Assembly: GCA_025330725.1 (NCBI GenBank)
Contig: JAIWND010000016.1
Location: 310,001 to 374,000 of the forward strand
Reading direction: 5' to 3'
DNA from: Chlamydoabsidia padenii
Lineage: Eukaryota; Mucoromycota; Mucoromycetes; Mucorales; Cunninghamellaceae
Length of the DNA: 64,000 nt
Under the pieces are notes generated by a model. It was not told where the DNA came from. It did no database searches and was given only the letters and a program-made list of their open reading frames with translations. Each line of letters starts with the position of its first letter. Positions within the stretch are counted from its first letter, which is position 1. Positions 26,417-36,943 of this stretch are shown piece by piece. Position numbers and translations under genes: made by a program.

Positions 26417-28601
26417 CTTTTTACTCCTGGTTTATAGTGAAGCGACAAAACACTTTTCTGGAACCCCATGATGAACCTGAACACATCCCGAAGGAAATCA
26501 AACAGCTTACTGCTGACAAGGTTGAACCTGCCCCCACTTCTGGCACAGTGTCTCAGTTTACCTGTAAGTCAACTTGAAGCAATGTACTTTTTTTTTTTTT
26601 TTTTTTTCTAACATCTTTTTACTCCTGGTTTATAGTGAAGCGACAAAACACTTTTCTGGAACCCCATGATGAACCTGAACATATCCCGAAGGAAATCAAA
26701 CAGCTTACTGCTGACAAGGTTGAACCTGCCCCCACTTCTGGCACAGGGTCTCAGTTTACCTGTAAGTCAACTTGAAGCAATGTACTTTTTTTTTTTTTTT
26801 TTTTTTTTTTCCTAACATCTTTTTACTCCTGGTTTATAGTGAAGCGACAAAACACTTTTCTGGAACCCCATGATGAACCTGAACATATCCCGAAGGAAAT
26901 CAAACAGCTTACTGCTGACAAGGTTGAACCTGCCCCCACTTCTGGCATAGTGTCTCAGTTTACCTGTAAGTCAACCCAAAGCAATGTACTTTTTTTTTTC
27001 TAACATCTTTTCACTCCTGGTTTATAGTGAAGCGACAAAACACTTTTCTGGAACCACATGATGATGAACCTGAACACATCCCAAAGAAAATCAAACAGCT
27101 TACTGCTGATAAGGTTGAACCTGCCCCCACTTCTGGCACAGGGTCTCAGTTTAGCTGTAAGTCAACCCAAAGCAATGCACTTTTTCTTTTTTTTTTTCTC
27201 ACACCTTTTTACTCCTGATTTATAGTGAAGCGACAAAACACTTTTTTGGAACCACACGATGATGAACCTGGACACATCCGGAAGAAAGGAAAACCACTTT
27301 CCGCATTTGCCACCCATTATTGTATGACTTCTGAAATTCTGGCTAACTCCAATATCGATAGGGATCCTTCCTCCGTTTCTGATATGGTTTCTGCTTCCAC
27401 TTCTGATATGGTGTCTTCCTCTACTTCTGATATGGTGTCTTCCTCCACTCCTGGTGTGGTTTCTGCTTCCACTTCTGATATGGCATCTGCTTCCACTTCT
27501 GATATGGCATCTGCTTCCACTCCTGATATGGCATCTGCTTCCACTTCTGATATGGTGTCTTCCTCCACTTCTGATATGTTGTCTTCCTCCACTCCTGGAG
27601 TGGTTTCTGCTTCCACTCCTGATATGGTATCTGCTTCCACTTCTGATATGGTGTCTTCCTCCACTCCTGGAGTGGTTTCTGCTTCCACTCCTGGTGTGGT
27701 GTCTTCCTCTACTTCTGATATGGCATCTGCTTCCACTTCTGATATGGTGTCTTCCTCCACTCCTGGAGTGGTTTCTGCTTCCACTCCTGGTGTGGTGTCT
27801 TCCTCTACTTCTGATATGGCATCTACCTCCACTTCTGATATGGTGTCTTCCTCCACTCCTGGAGTGGTTTCTGCTTCCACTCCTGGTGTGGTGTCTTCCT
27901 CTACTTCTGATATGGCATCTACCTCCACTCCTGATATGGCATCTGCTTCCACTTCTGATATGGTGTCTTCCTCCACTTCTGATATGTTGTCTTCCTCCAC
28001 TCCTGGAGTGGTTTCTGCTTCCACTCCTGGTGTGGTGTCTTCCTCTACTTCTGATATGGTGTCTTCCTCTACTTCTGATATGGCATCTGCTTCCACTTCT
28101 GATATGGTTTCTGCTTCCACTCCTGGTGTGGTGTCTTCCTCTACTTCTGATATGGCATCTGCTTCCACTTCTGATATGGTTTCTGCTTCCACTCCTGGTG
28201 TGGTGTCTTCCTCTACTTCTGATATGGCATCTACCTCCACTCCTGATATGGCATCTGTTTCCACTTCTGATATGGTGTCTTCCTCCACTTCTGATATGTT
28301 GTCTTCCTCCACTCCTGGAGTGGTTTCTGCTTCCACTCCTGGTGTGGTGTCTTCCTCTACTTCTGATATGGCATCTACCTCCACTCCTGATATGGCATCT
28401 GTTTCCACTTCTGATATGGTGTCTTCCTCCACTTCTGATATGTTGTCTTCCTCCACTTGTGATATGGTATCTTTCTCTACTCCTGATATGGTGTCTTCCT
28501 CTACTCCTGGTGTGGTTTCTGCTTCCACTCCTGGTGTGGTTTCTGCCTCCACTTCTGATATGGTGGCATCTGAAAAGCAGATTCCTCTAATTAGGCCCTA
28601 A
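25542..28601 (+). CDS. Tandem-exon repeat protein with octapeptide minisatellite tail
   Basis: No known family recognised. Model of about 800 residues: leader exon 25542-25554 (MSQN), then eight homologous exons 25623-25751, 25821-25946, 26020-26145, 26219-26344, 26438-26563, 26636-26761, 26840-26965 and 27028-27156, then a last exon 27226-28601. Internal exons are 126 or 129 nt, all phase 1-1, so any number can be joined or skipped without frame loss. Each codes for a ~42-residue unit like KRQNTFLEPHDEPEHIPKE. The introns between them are also near-identical (GTAAGTCAACTTGAAGCAATGTAC, a T tract of variable length, CTCCTGGTTTATAG). The last exon starts with a half-unit, then has 49 full octads of the type SDMVSSST or PGVVSAST. 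Unit 1 carries PKKRKQ, a basic nuclear-localisation-like motif. No signal peptide or membrane segment. Confidence 0.7.
25555..27225 (+). repeat. Tandem exon-intron modules (~195-220 bp, 8 copies)
   Basis: Each module is one symmetric exon plus one intron with retained GT and AG. Inner modules (25821-26965) are nearly identical in exon and intron. The terminal modules (25623 and 27028) differ: an extra GAT codon, and KKRKQ/KKIKQ instead of KEIKQ. Intron lengths range from 62 to 93 bp and vary mainly by the T tract (about 9 to over 40 T). Confidence 0.9.
27378..28577 (+). repeat. Coding 24-bp minisatellite, ~50 units
   Basis: In-frame 24-bp units alternate between TCTGATATG-type (SDM) and CCTGGTGTG/CCTGGAGTG-type (PGV) cores, joined by TCTTCC/TCTGCT and TCCACT. 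I count 49 full octapeptides and one degenerate last unit. Higher-order blocks of several units recur, for example PGVVSAST-PGVVSSST-SDMAS(T/A)ST. Confidence 0.95.
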
Positions 28602-29000
28602 ATAGGCTCAAGGGATATACATAGGCAAATGAACCGATCATAGTTGATTTATATAGAATTATAGTCTCACATAATAAATAGGTTTTTTATATATCCATCC
28701 AATAAAATAGGCCCTAAATAGGTGTTTTATATAGACAAACAATTTAATAGGGGTTTTATTTAAACAGCCAAGTTAATGGGTCTTTTATAACAAAGTCGAA
28801 TGTAACGTGAAAAATAGGGATTTTAGTTAAAAGCGTTTGATTTTACTGATGTGCTATACAAATATGGGAATACTATACTATGTTCAAGCTATACTAATCA
28901 TCTAACCTAGCAATCTCTCAAGACAATCATGTCTATGCATGGAGTTTCAACTATAAAGCTTCATGCTACTCGTATTATGCTATAGCATGATGGAAATACT

Positions 29001-29043
<43 letters not shown>

Positions 29044-29057
29044 AGTCAGGTTCAAAC
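28602..29057. other. 3' flank of the repeat-exon gene
   Basis: AT-rich. TAGGCCCTAAATAGG at the stop codon (28593-28607) recurs near 28708-28722, and ATAGGGGTTTTAT-like words recur near 28680, 28724 and 28748. A T31 run lies around 29008-29038. No gene seen. Confidence 0.5.
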
Positions 29058-29470
29058 GATCTTGAGGCTATACTGATCCATACAAGGTACTTGGTATATT
29101 GGCCATTAAGTAAAGTTTGTTGGAAATAGGCTATAATGTCTACATCGCCACTTTTGTCATTAGCATCACTTGTTCATTAAGCTAGTAAAGCACTCCCAAG
29201 ATTCAAGGCGAGAGTAAGCGGGTTTTGAAATAAGTTTTATCTTGTGTGTCAATTTTCATTCTCCAACTTTTTTTTTTTTTTTTTTACAAAAGTCAAGGTA
29301 AAACAATCTTGAGGCTATACTGCTCCATACAGTGGACTTGGTATATTGACCATTATGTACAGTTTGTTGGAAATAGACTATAATGTCTACATCGCCACTT
29401 TTGTCATTAGCATCACTTGTTCATTAAGTCAGTAGAGCCTTTCCAAATTTTAGTAGAGGCAGGCGGGATC
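29058..29470. repeat. Family A arms, copies 3 and 4 in direct orientation
   Basis: Two solo arms, about 29058-29230 and 29306-29470. Each reads GAGGCTATACTG.TCCATACA...TTGGTATATTG.CCATTA...AGTTTGTTGGAAATAG.CTATAATGTCTACATCGCCACTTTTGTCATTAGCATCACTTGTTCATTAAG. They are separated by a T-rich run. Confidence 0.75.
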
Positions 29471-29554
29471 TAAAAAAGTACGAAAAGGAACCAGACTTTT
29501 TTTTTTTTTTTTTCTTGCAAAGGACTGGTAAAAGTCATCGCAAGTCTGAACTGA

Positions 29555-30018
29555 CCGGCACAAGGGTCTTGCTACATTGGTCATTATGTAAACTTTGTTG
29601 GAAATAGACTATAATGTCCATATCGCCACTTTAATCATTAGCATCCGTGGACAATTGGAGGGAGTAGAGCTCTTACCAAAATCCCGTACGCCTGGCAATT
29701 CCCCAATAGAGATCGAATCATGTTCCGGGCCAAAAGTAAAGAACTATCAGAATGGATTTGATATGGATCCTTCCAATATCATTTGGAGACATCCCTGAAA
29801 GGGGACGGTTTCACTTTTTTCATGTTTTCCCTTGTGGACCGTTTCCGCAAAGAGCGGGTTTCAAACCCCCCTTACCCTATGATTCCTTGTAAGAGCTATA
29901 CCTTCTCAATGGACAATGGATGTTCATCAATAAATGGGCCATGTGCATTCCTTAGTCTAATTCTAACAAACTTTACATAATGGCCAATGTACCAAGTCCC
30001 TTGTATGGAGCTGCACGT
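29555..30018. mobile_element. TIR element (MITE-like), family A copy 5
   Basis: About 460 bp, same orientation and same unique centre as the element at 20393-20870 (CGCCTGGCAATTCCCCAATAG; GGGGACGGTTTCACTTTTTT; GACCGTTTCCGCAAAGAGCG). Ends are inverted: GGTCATTATGTAAACTTTGTTGGAAATAG against CTAATTCTAACAAACTTTACATAATGG. Confidence 0.75.
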
Positions 30019-30251
30019 ACACTACCCAAGACTTTTCCCGTTTATCACAAAGTGTCAAGTGTAAAATGTTACGTAAACAGGATCATTTTTATTACATTCA
30101 AGTTAAAACAAAGAATCATTTCTATAATATGATTAGACTATGGCTATAATACGGTAGCCAAATTACAGATCACACGCATCTTTTTACGTTGCCCTAGACC
30201 AATATTCGATGGGGAAAACAAAAGAAAGAAAAAAAAAAAAACGGACTTGGT

Positions 30252-30864
30252 CTGCGCACAACAAAAAGTCGGGATTGGAAATGTACACAACAAATTTTAT
30301 TGCTTCATCTACTACAAAACATTCGTCTTCACTAAAACCGTCGTAACTCGTGCATCAATGAATTTCTTTTTTGTTGTTGTTGTTGTTGTTGTTGTATGAG
30401 ATAGCTGAGGTTCTTCTCTTTCATTAGAGATAAAGAAATGTATGAGTCGTTATATACAAATTGGAGGGGCAAAAAAAAGGTATAGCAAAAATCTTTCTTC
30501 ACTAAAATCATCATAATTCATGCATCAATGCATCTTTTTGCTTGATTGTTTATTATATGGGATAGATGAGGCTGTATTCTTTTATTTGAGATAAAAAAAA
30601 ACATAGATCGTTATGTACAAAGTCGAGGAAAAGAACTTTCCCTCGGACCTCTTTTTTTTTCACTAAAATCGTCATAACTCATGCATCAATGCATTTTTTT
30701 CTTTTTTGTTGTTGTATGGATAGCTGAGATTCTCCTCTTTCATTAGAGGCAAATAAAAATATAAGTTGTGATGTAACAAAAAAAAAAAGATTCATTGATG
30801 ATGGTTTTAGTGAAGACGAATGTTTTGTAATAGATGAAGCAATAAAATTTGTTGTTGTGCGCAG
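30252..30864. mobile_element. TIR element, family B, with internal triplication
   Basis: Ends are inverted: CTGCGCACAACAA at 30252-30264 against TTGTTGTGCGCAG at 30852-30864, continuing inward as ACAAATTTTATTGCTTCATCT...ACAAAACATTCGTCTTCACT on the left and its complement on the right. The left arm has an extra ~20 bp including GTCGGGATTGGAAATG. The interior holds three direct copies starting at about 30330, 30500 and 30661 (CACTAAAATCGTCATAACTCATGCATCAATG). No transposase ORF. Confidence 0.75.
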
Positions 30865-31177
30865 AGTTAAGTCTAATTTTTAAACTCTGTTTTCATGCAT
30901 TTTCATATCTGGTAATCAGCATTAACTACTTTACATCATCAGTTAAGTATACCGACTATATAAAAATAAGAACCAATTACACATAAGTTTTAAAATGTAT
31001 TTGCTTAAGGTACCTGTACATAACAACAGGTGTGCCAAGTAGGAAGCTTCTAAAATAACTACCAAAAGAAGAAGACAGATGTTGATAAAAAGAGACAGTT
31101 TTATTTTATATTAGTAAGCAAAACAAAACAAAAAAAAAGGACAAATAGATAAATAGAGACTAAAGGAAAGATAATTT
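30865..31177. other. Spacer at the right edge of the repeat island
   Basis: AT-rich 3' flank of the PacC gene; nothing recognisable. Confidence 0.4.
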
Positions 31178-33707
31178 CTAAACAGTAATGGATTGAGAAT
31201 GACTATTTTTTACAGAAGTAGATGTTGATGGAGAAGAAGGTATATGGATGGGTGGATAAAGGCCAGTAGATGCTATTTTTGTATTTGATGCGGATTTCGG
31301 TGATGATGAGGTCGCCTTGTTAGATTGTAAAGTAGCATTCCACAATAGGTCGACCAGTTGAGCATGCCGTTTCCGTAGCTTGACATCTACATCTTCACTT
31401 TTCAAAGACATATTGCATAGTAGTCCCACCAAATCGACATACGATGATGCGGTTTTGTCTTTGTCATTGCTGATCTCGTCGTCTTCTTTGTTGGATTCAT
31501 CAATCAACGTGGCGTATATATTGTTTTTCGTCCTAGTGTCATCGAGGTGAAGTGATAATGCCGTGTCTGCATCTTGGTGATGGTTACTGTCAACCTCACT
31601 GGTGCTATCATTGTTGGTTTCATGACTTGTCGAACCCTGCTCTTCTTGTTTGACGATGCTTGAATCGCTGGTGATAACATTATCCAATGAGCTGTCGGTA
31701 GGTTTGATGTCATCATTTGATGGTGAAGTAAAAACGTTAAGCATGTGCATCATTTCTTTTTTAATTTCGTGAGAAGTGTCGAGTTTGTTGCAAGTCATTG
31801 GTTCGACATCAGTTCTGCTTGTTTCAAAACTGTAATTGGGCACTTGTTCTTTTTGTTGCTGGAGGTGTTTTGGTGTGAAATCAATTTCTTCATAAGGAGC
31901 AGGACCGTCAGTGGATGGAATTTGTACTACTGTTGTAGCTGTAGATGTGGGACCAGGTTTCCAAAACGAAGGTAGAATGCCACGAGTATCGTTGCTGTTG
32001 TTGTTGCCATTGATGGTAGTGACTTGAGACGGAGACTTGGTCATACTAGGTGTTGGTGGATGTTGCTGTTGCTGTTGCTGTTGACTAGATGAAGATAGAT
32101 CAGATCGTGGCGATGAAGTTGGAGGCGTGTTGACAGGTGAAGGCGACGGGTACAAAAGTTGATCTGATGTTGTTTCCAAGGACCAAGGAGAAGTGATAGG
32201 TTGTTTGATGCCCATAGAATCAAATATAGTATAACTTGGATATAATGCTTGATCACCACTATCACTCGCACTGCTGGTATCGAATTCGGGATTTGGTGTA
32301 GAGTTCATGAGTGCGGCAAGGCTTGAATAATCTAAAATGTCATTATCTTGCTGATTTTGGTGAGAGATTGATGCATCTGATGAAGAATTGTAAAGATGAT
32401 GATGTGATGGTGATGTCAAAGTATCAGGATAGGTGCAGTCGTTGGTGTGAATGTTTGCCGATAGTTGTTCAAGCCAGCGTTGTAGAGCACTGATTTCATT
32501 GGGTTGCGATACCGGCAAGGTAAAATCGGTTTGTTTTTGTTGCACCAAGTAGGAGATACTGTTCAACCGCTCCATCATATCTATTTAATTTGGAGTTAAG
32601 AAAGAGATGTATTAGTAAGGTTACATACCATAATGTTTTCGTCGCTCTTCTTTTCTTCTTCTTACCCATATCATAGTCAGGAGCCAAGGAATTGTTTTTC
32701 AGTACCTCTTGAAGCAAGTCTCGCAAAGGATCCTTAAAGGGCATATCATCGGTGCTGGTGTTGTTAAAAGTTGGAGTCCCATTGATGTAATTGTGAGATC
32801 CACCCGATCCCATACGATTGCTGCTGCTGCTGTCGGTCCGAATGCTGCTATTACTTGGGCTGCTACCTAAAAACAGATCAGAGTAATCACCCACCAAACC
32901 TATGTTGACAATAAAGTTAGCATCACACACTACCTTGATTTTGTATTTATTACCTTTATCCATCGTATACTGCTGAGGCAAAGTATCATTGGTAATAGTA
33001 GTAGTTGGCATCAATGGTTTTGGTTTAAGGTGTTCATTGGTCGAAGGATTTGTAGGAATACGTCGTCGTCGTCGGACAGGTTTGTACCCAGGCTGGTTGC
33101 TTAAGAGTGAGGCTACAAAGATACACACACACAGAGGTGATTTAGTTAAACATTATCAAATGAGAATCGAATGCCAAGACTTTGTTAGCTTTGTGTCATT
33201 GGTTCGGTTTCACACAAGTCGCTTGTGTTTATTACTTTACCTTGGTGTTCAATGGTATGAGTCTTTTCATGCTTCTTTAGATCCTGAGGACGCTTGAATG
33301 GTTTCCTACATTGCTAAGTAAAGTAAAAAAAAAAAAAAAAAAAAAAGAAGGCATGAGCTGACTTTTACTTTGGTTTCTTGGCGGTTAGTTAACTTACCAG
33401 GCAGATGTGAGCTATATAAATAAAGTCAAAGAGAAGTAGAGATTATGTTTAGAGCATCAAACAAATAAACAGGTACTTTATATGAGTGGTACTTACGTTT
33501 GAATGGCAAATGTACTTTTAGATGACTTGTGAGGTGATCACGTTTTGCCGCTGTAGCTCCGCAATCGTTCCAGTAACAGGTCAAGCATAGATTGTTGGTT
33601 GCTCGTCGCCCCACATGATCATCAGTTAGATGTTCAAAGAGTACTTCAACATTATCAAAGGGTTTTTTACAGTCTTTCCAACGACATATAAAGCGGTTTC
33701 TTGGCAT
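31178..33707 (-). CDS. pacC: PacC/Rim101-type pH-responsive transcription factor
   Basis: Three-finger C2H2 activator of about 697 residues, homologous to PacC/Rim101 of ambient-pH signalling. Exons 33707-33497, 33411-33398 (only 14 nt), 33313-33241, 33112-32954, 32899-32666, 32580-31178; all joins hold frame. Finger 1 spans ~8-31 (long-linker C-x4-C, HVG after it), finger 2 ~44-66 ([19 protein letters not shown]), finger 3 ~74-94 ([14 protein letters not shown]). The order and the KRDH / KRPQDLKKH words are the family hallmark. The micro-exon supplies the first Cys of finger 3, so skipping it destroys that finger. A basic run VRRRRR follows. The rest is low-complexity Ser/Thr/Asn; GLYPPI near the C-terminus fits the YPx[L/I] contact used by PalA/Rim20. 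Whether proteolytic activation occurs cannot be read from sequence. Confidence 0.92.
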
Positions 33708-34121
33708 GGTGATTAAAGCAAAAGAAAAAGGTAAAAAAAGAAAAGTCTGGGGATGAAATTTGACAAAATGCTACGATGCGGGATTTGAATTGTTTGATTT
33801 CTCAAAAGCTAATATGGTTTTCATATGATACGATAGTACCCATTTTTTGGGTGTTTACAATTATTGCTATTTCTCGTGATATAAAAAAATTATCGTATCA
33901 TATTTTTCTATGCCCCAATGATGAAGTGATAGGTGTTGGTGGCACACTCTGTAATCAGCATTAGATCTCTTTGTCAATGTACAAGCTATTCAGGGCTAAG
34001 AGGTCAAAAAAAGTCAAATTTGAAATCCCGAATTTAAAATCGCGGTCACCTCCTCCATTTTCATTTTTTTGTGTCTTCTCTTCTACTTTCTTCTTACTAT
34101 CCCAACACCACATACACACAC
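33708..34121. promoter_or_regulatory. Divergent promoter, PacC (-) / HDAC (+)
   Basis: 414 bp. CGGGATTTGAATT (33779-33791) lies 72 bp from the PacC ATG and TTTGAAATCCCG (34019-34030) about 92 bp from the HDAC ATG, in opposite orientations. Between them is a perfect 13-bp inverted repeat, ATATGATACGATA (33823-33835) / TATCGTATCATAT (33891-33903). Confidence 0.6.
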
Positions 34122-36833
34122 ATGTCTCTTGAACAAAAAAAGCGTGTCTGTTACTTTTATGATGGTAAAGATAAAGCACAAACATTTTAACAAGGCCAAC
34201 AGAAATGAAATAGAAAAGCAAATGAATTGTTGGTCTTTAGCTTCAAACAAACGAACACTCCTTAACAACTTTTTTATTTTTATTTATTCGACTATATAGC
34301 CAATGTGGGAAACTATCATTATGGTCCAGGACATCCTATGCGACCTCACCGAATCCGAATGACTCACGGTCTGGTGATGAATTACAAGTTGTATAAAAAG
34401 CTGGAAGTATTCGTAAGTACTCTCCCCATAAAATGGAACTGTTTAAATAGGATTGATTAACACAAACTCATTTTAACGTAGCGCGCCAAACCAGCCAATA
34501 ATTGGGAAATGACGCAATTCCATACCGACGACTATATCGACTTTTTATCCCGTGTGACACCTGAAAACATGGAACAGTATCAGAAAGAACAAGCAAAGTG
34601 TAAGATGAAGAGGATGAAGAAAAGAAACGACTCAATAGAATGGACCAACTCTTTTTTTTTTTTTTTTTTTTTAATAGTTAATGTTGGGGACGACTCACCA
34701 GTGTTTGACGGTCTATTTGAATACTGTGGACTTAGTGCTGGTGGCTCTATGGGTAAGTAGCCTTTAATGAATGACTTGGAAAAGGGGTGGTGGTAATGTT
34801 GACTGACTTGCGCATTGCTTATTGTAGAGGGTGCAGCTCGACTTAATCGTGGATTGTGTGATATTGCTATCAATTGGGCTGGTGGACTCCATCATGCGAA
34901 AAAGTCAGAAGCTTCTGGATTCTGCTACGTCAACGATATTGTCCTTGGTATTTTGGAACTACTACGTTATTATGCTCGGGTTTTATATATCGATATCGAC
35001 GTGCACCATGGTGATGGGGTAGAAGAAGCCTTTTATACAACAGATCGAGTCATGACGGTTAGCTTCCACAAGTATGGTGAATTCTTCCCAGGTACAGGGG
35101 AATTAAAGGTAAAAACCAAATAAAGACAATAAATATAATAGGTTGAAAACAGGTTTTCACCTTTATCTCTTTTTGTTTATTTTAGGATGTTGGCGTCGGC
35201 AAAGGGAAATACTACAGTGTCAACTTCCCCCTTCGTGATGGAATTGATGATGATAGTTACAAATCTGTCTTTGAGCCGGTAAGGAAAAGAAGAAAAAAGT
35301 AGGGAGGGAACAACAAAAAAAAAAGGAGATATGGATCGTTTAACTAGACTTTTATTGTTGTCATCATCATCATCAATTCTTTTGTCCTCTCTCTCTCTCT
35401 CTCACTCTCTCTTTGTAGGTTATTGATCGGGTGATTGAATGGTATCGTCCTTCAGCAATCGTATTACAATGTGGTGGTGATTCTCTCAGTGGTGATAAAC
35501 TGGGCTGTTTTAACCTATCAATGAAAGGTCATGCGAACTGTGTCAGGTATGTCAAGAAATTCAATCTTCCAACCTTAGTACTTGGTGGCGGTGGCTATAC
35601 TATGCGAAATGTTGCACGTGCATGGGCATACGAAACGGGTGTGGTAGTGGGTGAAGAAATCGGTCCAGGTAATATCAGTAGAGAAATAAAAAAGAACACA
35701 TCAACAAACATACTTAATACTCTTTCTCTTTATGAAATAGAAATGCCATATAATGACTACTATGAATACTTTGGTCCTGATCATCAATTGGATGTACGAT
35801 CAAGTAATATGGAAAATATGAACACTCCTGACTACCTTGAAAAGATAAAGTAAGTTTTTGAAAAACGATTTTATGCATGTAAAAGGTTTGGACCCCGATT
35901 AATTAGATGCACTTTATTATTGTTATTATAGAACTCAAGTATTCGAAAATCTCTCAAGAACGCTATTTGCTCCTAGTGTTCAGATGCAGGGTAAGCCAAG
36001 TGTAATTGATTGTAGCCAAAAGATTAACATTTTTTTTAACTAACTGCACTGATTTGGTTTGATTTAATAGAGGTACCAAGGGATCACGACATGTCGGACA
36101 ACGAAGATGAAATGGACCCTGATGATCGAACTCCTCGTAAGTGTTTACAAAAATACAACAACAAAGCCAATGTAGATCTCTCGTGGTATTAACTGATGAT
36201 GATCTTTTTTTTTTTTAATAGAACACTTATGGGACAAACGCGTCGTACCTGACAATGAATTCTATGACGATGATGAAGGTGAAGCACAAGGTACTACTTC
36301 CAACGCCAAAAGTCGGCATTATCAAAACCACGGAATGGATAATGACGACAAAAACCATCAACCCACCATCAAAAAGGAATCATCATCACAATCACAATCA
36401 CCATCAGAATCTAACGAACTACAAGAAGATACGGAACCCATGACATTAGATGCACCTCATTCAACTGTCTCTATGACAGAAGATGAAGAAATGCAAATTG
36501 CTGAAGCACTACAAGAAGAAAGCATACAACAAAGCGAGGAGAACATCAAGACTGATCATATGGAACTAGATGCCGAGGAACCCGTCTCGGAAATTGAAGG
36601 TAAGGAGAAGAAGAAAAGCCGAAATGAGGGATAGTTAAACTAACTTTATATTGTAGCATCTGTCGGAACCAACAAATTGGAAGCGGAAACTACTACTAAC
36701 GATATTGATAATGGCAACCAATCGGCTCTGGACTCGGCATCATTAGAACCAGCACAAAAGATGGCAGGAGATAGTGAAGAAGAAGGTGAAGTACTCTCTC
36801 CATTGCCAACAACAGAATCAACAGTCCCAGCAC

Positions 36834-36865
<32 letters not shown>

Positions 36866-36943
36866 ATCCCAACCACCTCAACCAGTCTCCCTGATGAAGC
36901 GCTCGAAGATGGAGAAATCGCCGATAGTCCTCAACAATCTTGA
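34122..36943 (+). CDS. rpd3: Class I histone deacetylase (Rpd3/HDAC1-2 type)
   Basis: Zinc-dependent lysine deacetylase of about 623 residues, the catalytic subunit of Sin3/Rpd3-type corepressor complexes. Exons 34122-34164, 34300-34412, 34482-34599, 34678-34752, 34828-35108, 35186-35278, 35419-35668, 35741-35849, 35932-35990, 36071-36136, 36222-36599, 36657-36943. Seen: [20 protein letters not shown]; the catalytic His pair in [19 protein letters not shown] (His ~138-139); [14 protein letters not shown] (zinc ligands); GGDSLSGD and [14 protein letters not shown]. The [15 protein letters not shown] block, rebuilt by splicing, is class I specific. After ~380 the tail is long, acidic and Ser-rich, with (TCA)n coding for polySer at about 36837-36864. 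Symbol given by family, not strict orthology. Confidence 0.95.

Noticed and set aside
25623..27225. Regularly spaced repeats resembling a CRISPR array
   Set aside because: The spacing is ~200 bp, the repeats are coding exons with GT-AG introns between them, and the 'spacers' are themselves near-identical. The genome is fungal.
27317..28590. Long open frames of ~411 codons (minus) and ~378 codons (plus, shifted) over the minisatellite
   Set aside because: A 24-bp repeat free of stops in several frames stays open by arithmetic. The plus frame continuous with the spliced tandem exons is the one with splice and context support.
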